Below are positions 52,030 to 60,412 of a stretch of DNA of 64,000 bases, in pieces. Location of the stretch: positions 186,001 to 250,000 of the forward strand of contig NZ_MUYG01000007.1 in NCBI RefSeq assembly GCF_002155425.1, read 5' to 3'. How positions within the stretch are numbered: position 1 is the stretch's first letter; every line of letters begins with the position of its first letter. The position numbers and the translations under genes are program-made. Source of the DNA: Erythrobacter donghaensis (GTDB taxonomy: Bacteria > Pseudomonadota > Alphaproteobacteria > Sphingomonadales > Sphingomonadaceae). Below the pieces are notes generated by a model. That model did not search any database and was not told the DNA's origin. It saw only the letters and a program-made list of their open reading frames with translations.

Positions 52030-53064
52030 ATGACACGCCCCCGCTTTCTCGCCGTCTTCACCGGGCTTCTTGCCTCTTTTGCGGCGATGGCGAGCAGCCC
52101 GGCGGCCGCGAATGCCGATGAAATTCAGGAAAGTTTCGAGGCCACATTCGGCACCGAAGTGCGCCAGCCGCCGAGCTTCGAGGCGCTTTATGCCGGCCAT
52201 TTCGAACAGCGCATCCGCGAACTCGCCAATCCGGCCGAAGGGCGCATCGGGGTGGCAGCGATCGACCTTGCCACGGGTGAGGAGATCATGGTGCTGGGCG
52301 ACCAGCTGTTTCCGATGGCCTCGACCAGCAAAGTCGCCGTGGCGGCGACCTATATGTCGATGGTCGAACAGGGCCGCTTTTCGCTGACCAGCGAATTTCC
52401 GCTGATGCTGCCGGTGCGATCGGCCAAGTATTCCTCGCCCAAGGCGCCGGTGCGGGCCGGGCAGACGATGCAGGCGATCGACCTGATCGAGATCATGATC
52501 ACCCGTTCCTCCAACCCCGCGACCGACGCGCTGCTGGCCGCCGTGGGCGGGCCCGATGTGGTCAACAACTGGGTGCGGCGGCAGGGGATCGGCGAATTCT
52601 CGATCAACCGCGACATCGCCACGCTGGTGCGCGACGATGGCGAGTACAACCCCGTCACCCATATCGACAGCCGCGATGCCGCCACCCCGCGCGCGATGGT
52701 GCGGCTGCTGGCCGGGCTCTATCGCGGCGAATTCCTGTCGGATGAAAGCCGCCGGGTGATCCTTGGCGCGATGAGCCGCACGGTCACCGGCAAGAATCGC
52801 ATCCCGGCCTATATCCCGCTCGAAGCGCGGGTCAGCCACAAGACCGGATCGCTGTTCAATACGTCGAGCGATATCGGCCTGATCGAATGCCCCGATGGCC
52901 GCGTGATTGCGGTGGCGATCTATGTCACCGGACAGGGCACCAAGCTGGCCCGGCAGGACCGGATCGCCGCGATCGCCCGCGCGCTCTATGATGGGTTCGC
53001 GGTGCGCGCCCAGCAGAACCCGACGCGCAACTGGGCCAACGCGCCTTACGCGACGGGGGGCTGA
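52030..53064 (+). CDS. Class A beta-lactamase-like serine hydrolase
   Basis: A 344-residue exported serine hydrolase of the class A beta-lactamase fold. After a signal peptide it shows STSK (SxxK nucleophile motif, in PMASTSKVAVAATYM), SSN at the SDN position (in ITRSSNPATDALLAAVGG) and KTG (in VSHKTGSLFNTS). In the omega-loop region DSRDAATPRAM matches the segment after the loop, but the deacylating Glu of the ExxLN motif is not where expected (only GEYNP is present). So hydrolysis of beta-lactams is uncertain; a DD-peptidase or other esterase activity is possible. It is bracketed by partial and complete copies of a palindromic element. Confidence 0.8.
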   Translation: MTRPRFLAVFTGLLASFAAMASSPAAANADEIQESFEATFGTEVRQPPSFEALYAGHFEQRIRELANPAEGRIGVAAIDLATGEEIMVLGDQLFPMASTSKVAVAATYMSMVEQGRFSLTSEFPLMLPVRSAKYSSPKAPVRAGQTMQAIDLIEIMITRSSNPATDALLAAVGGPDVVNNWVRRQGIGEFSINRDIATLVRDDGEYNPVTHIDSRDAATPRAMVRLLAGLYRGEFLSDESRRVILGAMSRTVTGKNRIPAYIPLEARVSHKTGSLFNTSSDIGLIECPDGRVIAVAIYVTGQGTKLARQDRIAAIARALYDGFAVRAQQNPTRNWANAPYATGG

Positions 53065-53073
53065 GGGGCCTTC

Positions 53074-53260
53074 TTATACCGAGGTTCGCTGATGCGAACC
53101 CATGCACCTCCCGCCCCGCCTCCCGCGTCTGGGATCAGGAAGGATTCCGGGGGAATGCTTCCCCCGGACGGCGGCCACCAATGATGCCATCATGCTATGG
53201 TGGCCGGGTGGGGAGGCGGGGCGGGAGGTCTGCGTCGCGCGCTAGCGCGACCTGGTATAA
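53074..53260. repeat. 187-bp nested palindromic (MITE/REPIN-like) element
   Basis: Outer arms TTATACC (53074-53080) and GGTATAA (53254-53260) are exact inverts. Inside are hairpins GGTTCGC-tgat-GCGAACC (53083-53100) and GTCGCGC-gcta-GCGCGAC (53234-53251). A perfect 19-bp inverted repeat pairs 53106-53124 with 53211-53229. Within its loop lie CCGGGGGAA-tgc-TTCCCCCGG (53147-53167) and GGCCACCA/TGGTGGCC (53173-53205). No protein is encoded. It starts nine bases after the beta-lactamase-like gene. Confidence 0.8.
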
Positions 53261-53278
53261 CGCCAAAAACCGGACAGC

Positions 53279-53307
53279 AAAAAAGGCGGCCCCGGATGGG
53301 AGCCGCC
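53279..53307 (-). terminator. Rho-independent terminator of the small lipoprotein gene
   Basis: GGCGGC-CCC (53285-53293) pairs with GGG-a-GCCGCC (53298-53307) around GGAT. On the minus strand the stem is followed by six T (A-run 53279-53284). It lies 45 bases after the stop of the 53352-53627 gene. Confidence 0.8.
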
Positions 53308-53351
53308 CTCTTGTTTTGCTGTCCCCGCCTGACCGGCAGGGCCGTGCGCGA

Positions 53352-53627
53352 TTACTCGGCAGCGGCGTCCACGTCGGCTGCGGCAGCAGCGGCGGCATCG
53401 CCGATTTCGTCGGTGGTCTTCACCGCGGTGTCGGCAGCGTCGTCGGCAGCGGCTTCGATCTCGCCAGCGGCTTCGGTGGCGGTGTCGGTGATGGCTTCGC
53501 CCGCGGCGTCGGCGTCGGCTTCCATGGCGTTGACGGTTTCGTCGGCTTCGGCTTCGGTGGTCTCGCTGCAAGCGGCGAGGCCGAGGGCCGAGGTGGCGAT
53601 GGCGGCGGCGAGGATGATCTTGCGCAT
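53352..53627 (-). CDS. Small acidic alanine-rich lipoprotein
   Basis: A 91-residue lipoprotein. The signal ends in the lipobox GLAAC (Cys about residue 20). The mature part is almost entirely Ala, Glu, Asp and Thr in helix-forming heptad-like patterns (NAMEADADAAGEAITDTATE), and would form a negatively charged coil at the membrane. It has a signal start at 53627 and a strong terminator. Proteins of this kind are abundant envelope components in sphingomonads as I recall; no function is known. Confidence 0.75.
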   Translation of the reverse strand: MRKIILAAAIATSALGLAACSETTEAEADETVNAMEADADAAGEAITDTATEAAGEIEAAADDAADTAVKTTDEIGDAAAAAAADVDAAAE

Positions 53628-53863
53628 GGTGAAACTCCCTGAACTGCGAATGGTACGCGCCCTTTGCGGGTCACGCCGAGACCGGTCGCACCAGCGCCCG
53701 GTCCGATGCACAGATAGGGGCATAGCGTGGCAGGGACAAGCGAAATGGGGCAGGGCGCCGCAATTATGCCCTTTTTTCGCCACAATCTGACGCATCCCAG
53801 CGCCCGAACGCGTCCTTGCGCCAAGCCTCTACCCGCCGGCCACGCCGGGTGCTAGCAGGCGGC

Positions 53864-56704
53864 ATGTCCGAAAAGCAGCACCTCTATCTCGTCGATGGCT
53901 CGTCCTATATCTTCCGGGCCTATCACCGCCTGCCGCCGCTGACGAACCCGGAAGGCACGCCGGTGGGCGCGGTCTATGGCTACACCACGATGCTGTGGAA
54001 GCTCGCCGCCGATCTCGACGCGGCGGACGGGCCGACGCATCTCGCGGTGATCCTCGATGCCGGGTCGGAGAGCTTCCGCAACGACATCTACGATCAGTAC
54101 AAGGCCAACCGCCCGGAACCGCCCGAGGATCTGGTGCCGCAATTCCCGCTGATCCGCGACGCCACCCGCGCCTTCAGCCTGCCCTGCATCGAGGTGCCGG
54201 GGCTTGAGGCGGATGACCTCATCGCCACCTACGCCCGCCGCGCGCAGGAACAGGGATGGGACGTCACCATCGTCAGCTCCGACAAGGACCTGATGCAGCT
54301 GATCGGCGAGGTCGACGGCGCGAAGATCGACATGCTCGATACGATGAAGAACCAACGCATCTGGCTGGAGGAGGTCGAGGAGAAATTCGGCGTCGGCCCT
54401 GAACTGGTCGGCGATGTGCTGGCGCTGATGGGCGACAGCGTCGACAACGTGCCGGGGATCTACGGGATCGGGCCAAAGACCGCGAGCAAGCTGATCGCCG
54501 AACACGGCTCGCTCACCGCCGCGCTGGATTCCGCGCCCGACATGAAGCCCTCCAAGCTCAAGGAGCGCCTGATCGAGGGCCGCAAGGATGCGGAACTCTC
54601 CAAGGTGCTGGTGACGCTGAAAGAGGATTGCGACCTTCCCCAGCCGCTGGGCGAGATGAAGCTCGGCCCGGTGCCGCCCGAACCGCTGGCGGCGTTCCTC
54701 CAGACCCACGGCTTCACCTCGCTGCTGCGGCGGCTGGACAGCGGCGCGGGGAGCCCGTCGCGCACCACCGATCTCAATCCGCCCAAGCCGACCACTGCGG
54801 CAGCGAATGGTAGCGGGGAGGGCAACCGCCAGCCGCTGCCCGAGATGCCGCCGGTCGACCATTCGGCTTACGAGACGGTGCAGACCCTCGAACGCCTCGA
54901 AGCATGGGTCGCCCGCGCCCGCGCGGCGCAGGCGGTGGCGGTCGATACCGAGACCACTTCGCTTGATGCGATCCGGGCCGATCTGGTCGGCGTCAGCCTC
55001 GCGCTGGGGCCGAACGATGCCTGCTACATCCCCTTGGGCCACGGTGGCAGCGACATGTTCGCCGAAAAGCCCGAGCAGGTGCCGATGAAAGACGCCATCG
55101 CGGCGCTGAAGCCGCTGCTGGAGGATGAGGCCGTCCTCAAGATCTTCCAGAACGGCAAGTATGATCTCAACGTGCTGGCGCGGCAGGGGATCATGGTCGC
55201 CCCGATCGACGACACGATGGTGATCAGCTTCGATCTCGACGCCGGGCGCGGCGAGGACGGGATGGGCGGCGGTCACGGGATGGACGAGCTGAGCCAGCGT
55301 CACCTCGGCCACACCCCGATCCCGTTCAAGGACCTGTGCGGCAGTGGCAAGAAGGCTATCGGCTTCAACGAGGTGCCCTTGGACCGCGCCACGGCCTACG
55401 CCGCCGAGGATGCCGATGTGACATGGCGGCTTCACGCCCTGCTGAAGCCGCGCCTCGCGGTCGAGGGCGGCAGCAAGATCTACGAGCGGGTCGACCGCCC
55501 GCTGATCGCGGTGGTCGCAGGCATGGAGCGCGAAGGCATCAGGGTCGATCGCGCGCGCCTCGCCAAGCTGTCGGAGGAATTCGCCATCGAAATCGGGCGG
55601 CTCGAAGGCGAGATCCACGCCATTGCCGGACAGGAATTCACCGTCGGCAGCCCCAAGCAATTGGGCGACATCCTGTTCGACAAGATGGGCTTCAAGGGCG
55701 GCAAGAAGGGCAAGAGCGGGCAATATTCGACCGACCAGTCGGTGCTCGAAAATCTCGCCAAGGACGAGGCCGCCAGGCCCATCGCCAACAAGGTGCTCGA
55801 ATGGCGCCAGCTGGCGAAGCTCAAGTCGACCTATACCGACGCGCTGCAAGAGGCGATCAACCCCGATACGGGCCGGGTGCACACGAGCTATTCACTGGTG
55901 GGCGCGCAGACCGGGCGCTTGTCTTCGACCGATCCGAACCTCCAGAACATTCCGATCCGCACCGCGATCGGCCGCCAGATTCGCGAGGCCTTTGTGCCCG
56001 AGGCGGGCAATGTGCTGCTCGCGGCGGACTATTCGCAGATCGAACTGCGGCTGGCCGCGCATATGGCCGATGTCGAAAGCCTCAAGGAGGCGTTTGCCGA
56101 GGGCGAGGACATCCACGCCCGCACCGCGCGCGAGATGTTCGGCGAAGTCACCCGCGACACCCGCGCCCGCGCCAAGACGATCAACTTCGCGATCCTCTAC
56201 GGCATCTCACGCTGGGGCCTCGCGGGGCGGCTGGAGGTCGAGCCGGACGAGGCGCAGGCGATGATCGACACCTATTTCCAGCGCTTCCCCGGCATCCAGC
56301 GCTACATCCACGAAACGCTGGAGAGCGTCAGGGCCAAGGGCTATTCCGAGACACTGTTCGGCCGCAAGACGTGGTTTCCGCGGATCAATTCGAAGAACCA
56401 GGCCGAACGGCAAGGCAGCGAACGCGCCGCGATCAACGCGCCGATCCAGGGCACCAGCGCCGACATCATCAAGCGCGCGATGGCGCGGATGCTCCCGGCG
56501 CTGGCCGACGCAGGGCTGCACGACGTGCGGATGCTGCTGCAGGTGCATGACGAGCTGGTGTTCGAACTGCCCGAAGCCCGGGTGGAAGCCGCCACCCCGA
56601 TCATCCGTCAGGTGATGGCCGAGGCGGCGCTCCCCGCGGTGGAGCTGACCGTACCGCTCGGCGTCGATATCGGCACCGGGGCAAGCTGGGACGCGGCGCA
56701 TTGA
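53864..56704 (+). CDS. polA: DNA polymerase I
   Basis: A 946-residue polymerase for gap filling and Okazaki-fragment processing. The N-terminal 5'-3' exonuclease (about 1-290) has YLVDGSSYIFRAYHRLPPLT and the metal-site GDSVDNVPGI with GIGPKTASKLI. A 3'-5' exonuclease follows (about 350-530) with AVDTETTSLDAIRADLVGV and NGKYDLNVL, so proofreading seems intact. The polymerase domain has DYSQIELRLAAHMADVESL (motif A), RAKTINFAILYGIS (motif B) and VHDELVFELP (motif C). Start at 53864 (MSEKQHLYL) is preferred to an ATG 16 codons upstream. Identification is secure. Confidence 0.97.
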   Translation: MSEKQHLYLVDGSSYIFRAYHRLPPLTNPEGTPVGAVYGYTTMLWKLAADLDAADGPTHLAVILDAGSESFRNDIYDQYKANRPEPPEDLVPQFPLIRDATRAFSLPCIEVPGLEADDLIATYARRAQEQGWDVTIVSSDKDLMQLIGEVDGAKIDMLDTMKNQRIWLEEVEEKFGVGPELVGDVLALMGDSVDNVPGIYGIGPKTASKLIAEHGSLTAALDSAPDMKPSKLKERLIEGRKDAELSKVLVTLKEDCDLPQPLGEMKLGPVPPEPLAAFLQTHGFTSLLRRLDSGAGSPSRTTDLNPPKPTTAAANGSGEGNRQPLPEMPPVDHSAYETVQTLERLEAWVARARAAQAVAVDTETTSLDAIRADLVGVSLALGPNDACYIPLGHGGSDMFAEKPEQVPMKDAIAALKPLLEDEAVLKIFQNGKYDLNVLARQGIMVAPIDDTMVISFDLDAGRGEDGMGGGHGMDELSQRHLGHTPIPFKDLCGSGKKAIGFNEVPLDRATAYAAEDADVTWRLHALLKPRLAVEGGSKIYERVDRPLIAVVAGMEREGIRVDRARLAKLSEEFAIEIGRLEGEIHAIAGQEFTVGSPKQLGDILFDKMGFKGGKKGKSGQYSTDQSVLENLAKDEAARPIANKVLEWRQLAKLKSTYTDALQEAINPDTGRVHTSYSLVGAQTGRLSSTDPNLQNIPIRTAIGRQIREAFVPEAGNVLLAADYSQIELRLAAHMADVESLKEAFAEGEDIHARTAREMFGEVTRDTRARAKTINFAILYGISRWGLAGRLEVEPDEAQAMIDTYFQRFPGIQRYIHETLESVRAKGYSETLFGRKTWFPRINSKNQAERQGSERAAINAPIQGTSADIIKRAMARMLPALADAGLHDVRMLLQVHDELVFELPEARVEAATPIIRQVMAEAALPAVELTVPLGVDIGTGASWDAAH

Positions 56705-56714
56705 AACCTGAACT

Positions 56715-56809
56715 CCGTTCGCCCTGAGCTTGTCGAAGGGCCGCTTTTCTTGGGCCTCGCACGACGGCAGCAAGAGAGGACGGTCCTTCGACAAGCTCAG
56801 GACGAACGG
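56715..56809. repeat. REPIN-like inverted repeat (CCGTTCG family, copy 2)
   Basis: CCGTTCG (56715-56721), then CCTGAGCTTGTCGAAGG (56723-56739), and CCG, are matched in reverse complement by CGG, CCTTCGACAAGCTCAGG (56785-56801) and CGAACGG (56803-56809), with one mismatch between each block. The intervening 37 bases are unique. It begins eleven bases after polA and separates it from the convergent AAA gene. From memory, this CTGAGCTTGTCGAAGG repeat is frequent in sphingomonads and other genera. Confidence 0.75.
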
Positions 56810-56867
56810 AAATTGAACCTACGCAAAATGTTTCACGTGAAACATTTAGCGAACGGGCCGTGCCTGC

Positions 56868-59174
56868 TCAATCGTGCTTCTTCTCCCGCGTCGGGGTCAG
56901 CATGTCGGGCGAGAGGAAGCCGATCGGCTGCACTGCCGCCGCGCGCTTCTTCAGTTCGCCGCGCATTTGCTTGTATTCCTCCTCCATTTCGACCGTCACC
57001 GTGGCGCGCGAATCCTTGAGCGCGGCGTCGAAGTCGCGGCGCTCGACCGCGCTGACTTCGCCGCCCACGCGGCGCAGCGCGGCAAGACCCGCACGGCGCA
57101 CCACGTCCTCAAGATCGGCGCCGGTGAAGCGCTCCGTCTCGGCTGCGATGGCGCCGAGGTCGACATCATCGGCCAGCGGCATCTTGGCGGTGTGAATGCC
57201 GAGAATGTGCTCGCGGCCCGGCTTGTCGGGGGTGCCGACATAGACCAGCTCGTCGAAGCGGCCCGGACGCAGCAGCGCGGGGTCGACCAGCGTCGGGCGA
57301 TTGGTCGCGCCGACCACGACCACCGATTGCAGCTCCTCCAGCCCGTCCATCTCGGCAAGGATGGTGTTGACCACCCGGCCCGTCACCTGCGGTTCGCCCT
57401 GGCCTGAGCCGCGCGCGGGGACCAGCGAATCGATTTCGTCGATGAACACCACGCAGGGCGCGACCGCGCGGGCGCGGGCGAAGAGGCGGGCGATCTGCTG
57501 CTCGCTCTCGCCATACCACTTCGACAAGAGGTCGGAGCTCTTCATCGAGATGAAGTTCGCCTCGGCCTCCTTGGCGACCGCCTTGGCGAGCAGGGTCTTT
57601 CCCGTTCCCGGCGGGCCATAGAGCAGGAAGCCCTTGGCCGGACGAATGCCGAGGCGGCGGAAGGCGTCGGGGTTCTTGAGCGGCAGCTCGATCCCCTCCT
57701 TCAGCTTGTCGATCGCCTCGCCCGCGCCGCCGATATCGTCCCACGCGACATTGGGCACCTGCACCATCACCTCGCGCATCGCCGAGGGCTGGACGCGCTT
57801 GAGCGCCGAGAGGAAGTCGTCGCGGGTGACGCACAGGTCTTCGAGCACCTCGGGCGGCACGGTGCGCTCGTCGAGGTCGAGCCGCGGCATGATGCGGCGC
57901 ACCGCCTCGATCGCAGCCTCGCGGGCGAGCGCGGCGATATCCGCGCCGACGAAGCCGTGGGTGACGCGCGCCAGTTCGTCGAGATCGACCTCCTGTTCGA
58001 GCGGCATCCCGCGGGTGTGGATGCTGAGAATCTCGCGCCGCCCGCGCTGGTCGGGAACGCCGATCACAATCTCGCGGTCAAAGCGACCCGGGCGGCGCAA
58101 TGCCTCGTCAATGGCGTCGGGACGATTGGTCGCTGCTATGACAACGAGATTGGCACGCTTCTCCAGCCCATCCATCAGGGTCAGCAGCTGGGCGACAAGG
58201 CGCTTTTCCGCTTCGCCCGGCACTTGCGTGCGCTTGGGCGCGATGGAGTCGATCTCGTCGATGAAGATGATCGCGGGCGCGGCGCGGGCGGCTTCATCGA
58301 AAACTTCGCGCAGGCGCTTTTCGGATTCGCCATAGCCCGAGCCCATGATTTCCGGGCCGTTGATGGTGAAGAATTCCGCATCGCTTTCATTGGCGACCGC
58401 TTGAGCGAGGCGGGTCTTGCCGGTGCCCGGCGGGCCGTGGAGCAGCACGCCCTTAGGCGGCTCGACCCCCAGACGGATGAACAGTTCGGGGTAGCGTAGC
58501 GGTAGCTCGACCATTTCGCGCAGGGCCCGGATGGTTTCCTCCATGCCGCCGACATCGTCATAGTTGACGACCGCGCGGCCATCGCGCGGTTCCTCGAACT
58601 CGGCGCGCAGCTCGACCTCGGTGTTCTCGTCGATGTGGACGATGCCCTTGGGGCTGGTCGAAGCGACGGTCAGGCGGATTTGCGTGAGCGCATAGGCGGG
58701 CGCGCGCAGCAGCTGGCGCACGTCGGCGGGCATGTTCTGCACCGGCTGCTGGCCGGTGGTGGCGACAAGGTCTCCGGCAACCAGCGGGCGCTGGAAGAAG
58801 TTGCGCTTCAGCGCTTGTGTCGGCCCCTGCAAGCGCATTTCGCGCTGGGCGGGGGCGAAGACCACGCGGGTCGCGGGCCGCGATTCGCCGCGCGCGATTT
58901 CCACATGCTCGCCCGAGCCGCCCTGCGCATTGCCGCGCTGGAGACCGTCGAGGCGCACTACGTCGAGCGCGTCGTCTTCGGGATAGGCGGCCATGGCGAT
59001 CGCAGCGGTGACGCGCTTGCCGCGAATCTCGACCACGTCGCCCTCGGTGATCCCGAGCTTCTGGAAGGCCGAACGCGGGATGCGGGCGATGCCGGCCCCC
59101 GATTCTTCCTGCCGGGCAGGCGCGACCTGCAGGCGCACGGTGCGGGTCGGAGTGTCGGTTTCGGCGTCGGCCAT
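56868..59174 (-). CDS. CDC48/VAT-type double AAA+ ATPase
   Basis: A 768-residue unfoldase-like ATPase of the CDC48/p97/VAT family, common in archaea and eukaryotes but patchy in bacteria. An N-terminal domain (about 1-195; a double-psi-barrel, with IPRSAFQKLGITEGDVVEIR) is followed by two AAA+ domains. Both have GPPGTGKT Walker A, FIDEID Walker B and Arg-finger segments (RRPGRFDREIVIG and LRPGRFDELVYVG). YGESEKRLREVF and YGESEQQIARLF are the pore-loop surroundings. It probably extracts or unfolds proteins, perhaps with a protease; no adaptor is seen nearby. Start at 59174 (MADAETDTP). Confidence 0.9.
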   Translation of the reverse strand: MADAETDTPTRTVRLQVAPARQEESGAGIARIPRSAFQKLGITEGDVVEIRGKRVTAAIAMAAYPEDDALDVVRLDGLQRGNAQGGSGEHVEIARGESRPATRVVFAPAQREMRLQGPTQALKRNFFQRPLVAGDLVATTGQQPVQNMPADVRQLLRAPAYALTQIRLTVASTSPKGIVHIDENTEVELRAEFEEPRDGRAVVNYDDVGGMEETIRALREMVELPLRYPELFIRLGVEPPKGVLLHGPPGTGKTRLAQAVANESDAEFFTINGPEIMGSGYGESEKRLREVFDEAARAAPAIIFIDEIDSIAPKRTQVPGEAEKRLVAQLLTLMDGLEKRANLVVIAATNRPDAIDEALRRPGRFDREIVIGVPDQRGRREILSIHTRGMPLEQEVDLDELARVTHGFVGADIAALAREAAIEAVRRIMPRLDLDERTVPPEVLEDLCVTRDDFLSALKRVQPSAMREVMVQVPNVAWDDIGGAGEAIDKLKEGIELPLKNPDAFRRLGIRPAKGFLLYGPPGTGKTLLAKAVAKEAEANFISMKSSDLLSKWYGESEQQIARLFARARAVAPCVVFIDEIDSLVPARGSGQGEPQVTGRVVNTILAEMDGLEELQSVVVVGATNRPTLVDPALLRPGRFDELVYVGTPDKPGREHILGIHTAKMPLADDVDLGAIAAETERFTGADLEDVVRRAGLAALRRVGGEVSAVERRDFDAALKDSRATVTVEMEEEYKQMRGELKKRAAAVQPIGFLSPDMLTPTREKKHD

Positions 59175-59317
59175 GAGGGATTCCTGTGCAACGGGTGTCA
59201 GCCCGATAGCTAGGAACAGCGGCAATCGAATGCAATCGGCGAGGGAGCGGCGAGGCTTTGCCGGGCGGCGGTGCGCAGGGCGAGCGGGGCCGGAAAGCGA
59301 TAGCGCTACCGGGCAAG

Positions 59318-59346
59318 AAAAAAGCCCGGCAACAAGTGCCGGGCTT
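59318..59346 (-). terminator. Strong Rho-independent terminator
   Basis: AAGCCCGGCA (59322-59331) pairs perfectly with TGCCGGGCTT (59337-59346) around a 5-nt loop. On the minus strand the stem is followed by a run of T (A-run 59318-59323), so it terminates a transcript coming from the right. No protein gene on that strand precedes it, which points to a small RNA. Confidence 0.8.
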
Positions 59347-59411
59347 GAAAAGTTTGGGAGAGGATGCCTGAAAGGCAGGCTCTAATTGCCCCAGTTTCCC
59401 CGATTGTGCAA
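59318..59411 (-). ncRNA. Candidate small RNA (about 94 nt)
   Basis: On the minus strand a plausible promoter, TTGCGC (59447-59442), an 18-bp spacer and TATCTT (59423-59418), lies 90 bases before the strong terminator at 59318-59346. The predicted RNA would contain a hairpin GCCTG-CCTTT-CAGGC (59380-59366) and a single-stranded pyrimidine stretch with CCTCTCCC before the terminator stem, which could pair with a Shine-Dalgarno sequence. The promoter is weak in match and the 5' end is approximate. Confidence 0.4.
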
Positions 59412-59689
59412 GTGCGAAAGATACCTAGTTTGTTGCAAAGAGCGCAACTAGAGCCGGATTTTGTGCAGTTTTGTGCGAAAGTTTGCAAATTTCTGCCCAA
59501 AATGGCGGCATCCGCCTAAAGCTTGGGCAGAATTTTCGCCGAGTCGCTCTTGTGCGCCGCAACATGAAAGTCGATTCGACTTCGAGGCGGCACGGGCGTG
59601 ACAGCGCCGCCGGAACGCTCTAATCACGTGGGCGATCCCGCCCGCCGGGGTCGCTTTAGCGTGACACCATACGAGGCAGCGAGGCCCCC

Positions 59690-60412
59690 ATGACCAAGCT
59701 TTACCCCGACGCCGCCAGTGCGCTTGCCGGCGTGCTCCGCGATGACATGATGATCGCCGCGGGGGGCTTTGGCCTGTGCGGTCTGCCCGAACGGCTGCTG
59801 GACGCGATTCGTGACAGCGGCGTGAAAGGTCTCACCTTTGCCAGCAACAATGCGGGGATCGACAACGAGGGCATCGGCAAGCTGCTGCGCACGCGGCAGG
59901 TCACAAAGATGATCAGCTCCTATGTCGGCGAGAACAAGGAGTTCGAGCGGCAATATCTGGCGGGCGAGCTGGAAGTCGAGTTCTGTCCGCAGGGCACGCT
60001 GGCCGAGCGGATGCGCGCAGGCGGCGCGGGCATCCCCGGCTTCTACACCCGCACCGGCGTCGGCACCGAAGTCGCCAAGGGCAAGGAACACAAGGACTTC
60101 CCCGATCGTGACGGGGTGATGCAGACCTATATTCTCGAACACGGGATCTTCGCCGACCTTGCCATCGTCAAGGCGTGGAAGGCCGACGAGACGGGCAATG
60201 TCGTGTTCCGCAAGACCGCGCGCAATTTCAACCTGCCCGCCGCGACCTGCGGGAAGGTCTGCGTGGTCGAGGTTGAGGAGGTTGTGCCCGCAGGCGCGCT
60301 CGATCCCGATCAGATCCATCTGGCGGGCGTGTTCGTGAACCGCATCGTGCTCGGCGCGCCCTATGACAAGAAGATCGAGTTCCGCACCGTTCGCGAGAGG
60401 GAGACGGCGTGA
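59690..60412 (+). CDS. scoA: 3-oxoacid CoA-transferase subunit A
   Basis: A 240-residue subunit of the CoA-transferase that moves CoA between succinyl-CoA and 3-oxoacids such as acetoacetate. The conserved IAAGGFGLCGLPERLLDAIR, FASNNAGIDNEGIGKLL, MISSYVGENKEFERQYLAGE and ELEVEFCPQGTLAERMRAGG are present. Its TGA overlaps ATG 60412 of the next gene. The partner subunit gene is not adjacent but lies 1.8 kb downstream, separated by two envelope genes. A GAGGCCCCC sequence precedes the start. Identification is secure. Confidence 0.92.
   Translation: MTKLYPDAASALAGVLRDDMMIAAGGFGLCGLPERLLDAIRDSGVKGLTFASNNAGIDNEGIGKLLRTRQVTKMISSYVGENKEFERQYLAGELEVEFCPQGTLAERMRAGGAGIPGFYTRTGVGTEVAKGKEHKDFPDRDGVMQTYILEHGIFADLAIVKAWKADETGNVVFRKTARNFNLPAATCGKVCVVEVEEVVPAGALDPDQIHLAGVFVNRIVLGAPYDKKIEFRTVRERETA

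Larger units (their letters stand above)
59175..59689. other. Intergenic region between the CDC48-like gene and scoA
   Basis: 515 bases with no credible protein gene. It contains the strong terminator at 59318-59346 and the candidate small RNA on the minus strand (59318-59411), plus AT-richer DNA with short repeats of TTTGTGC and GTTGCA around 59400-59490. The promoter of the scoA operon should lie in its right part; no clear sigma-70 site was found. Confidence 0.5.

Noticed and set aside
53852-55882. 676-codon minus-strand frame inside polA
   Set aside because: All three polA domains are intact on the plus strand; the antisense frame has no recognisable features.
59306-59500. 64-codon minus-strand frame upstream of the CDC48-like gene
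   Set aside because: It runs into a strong terminator, has an unusual Cys-rich composition and no ribosome-binding site. A small RNA is the better reading of this transcript.
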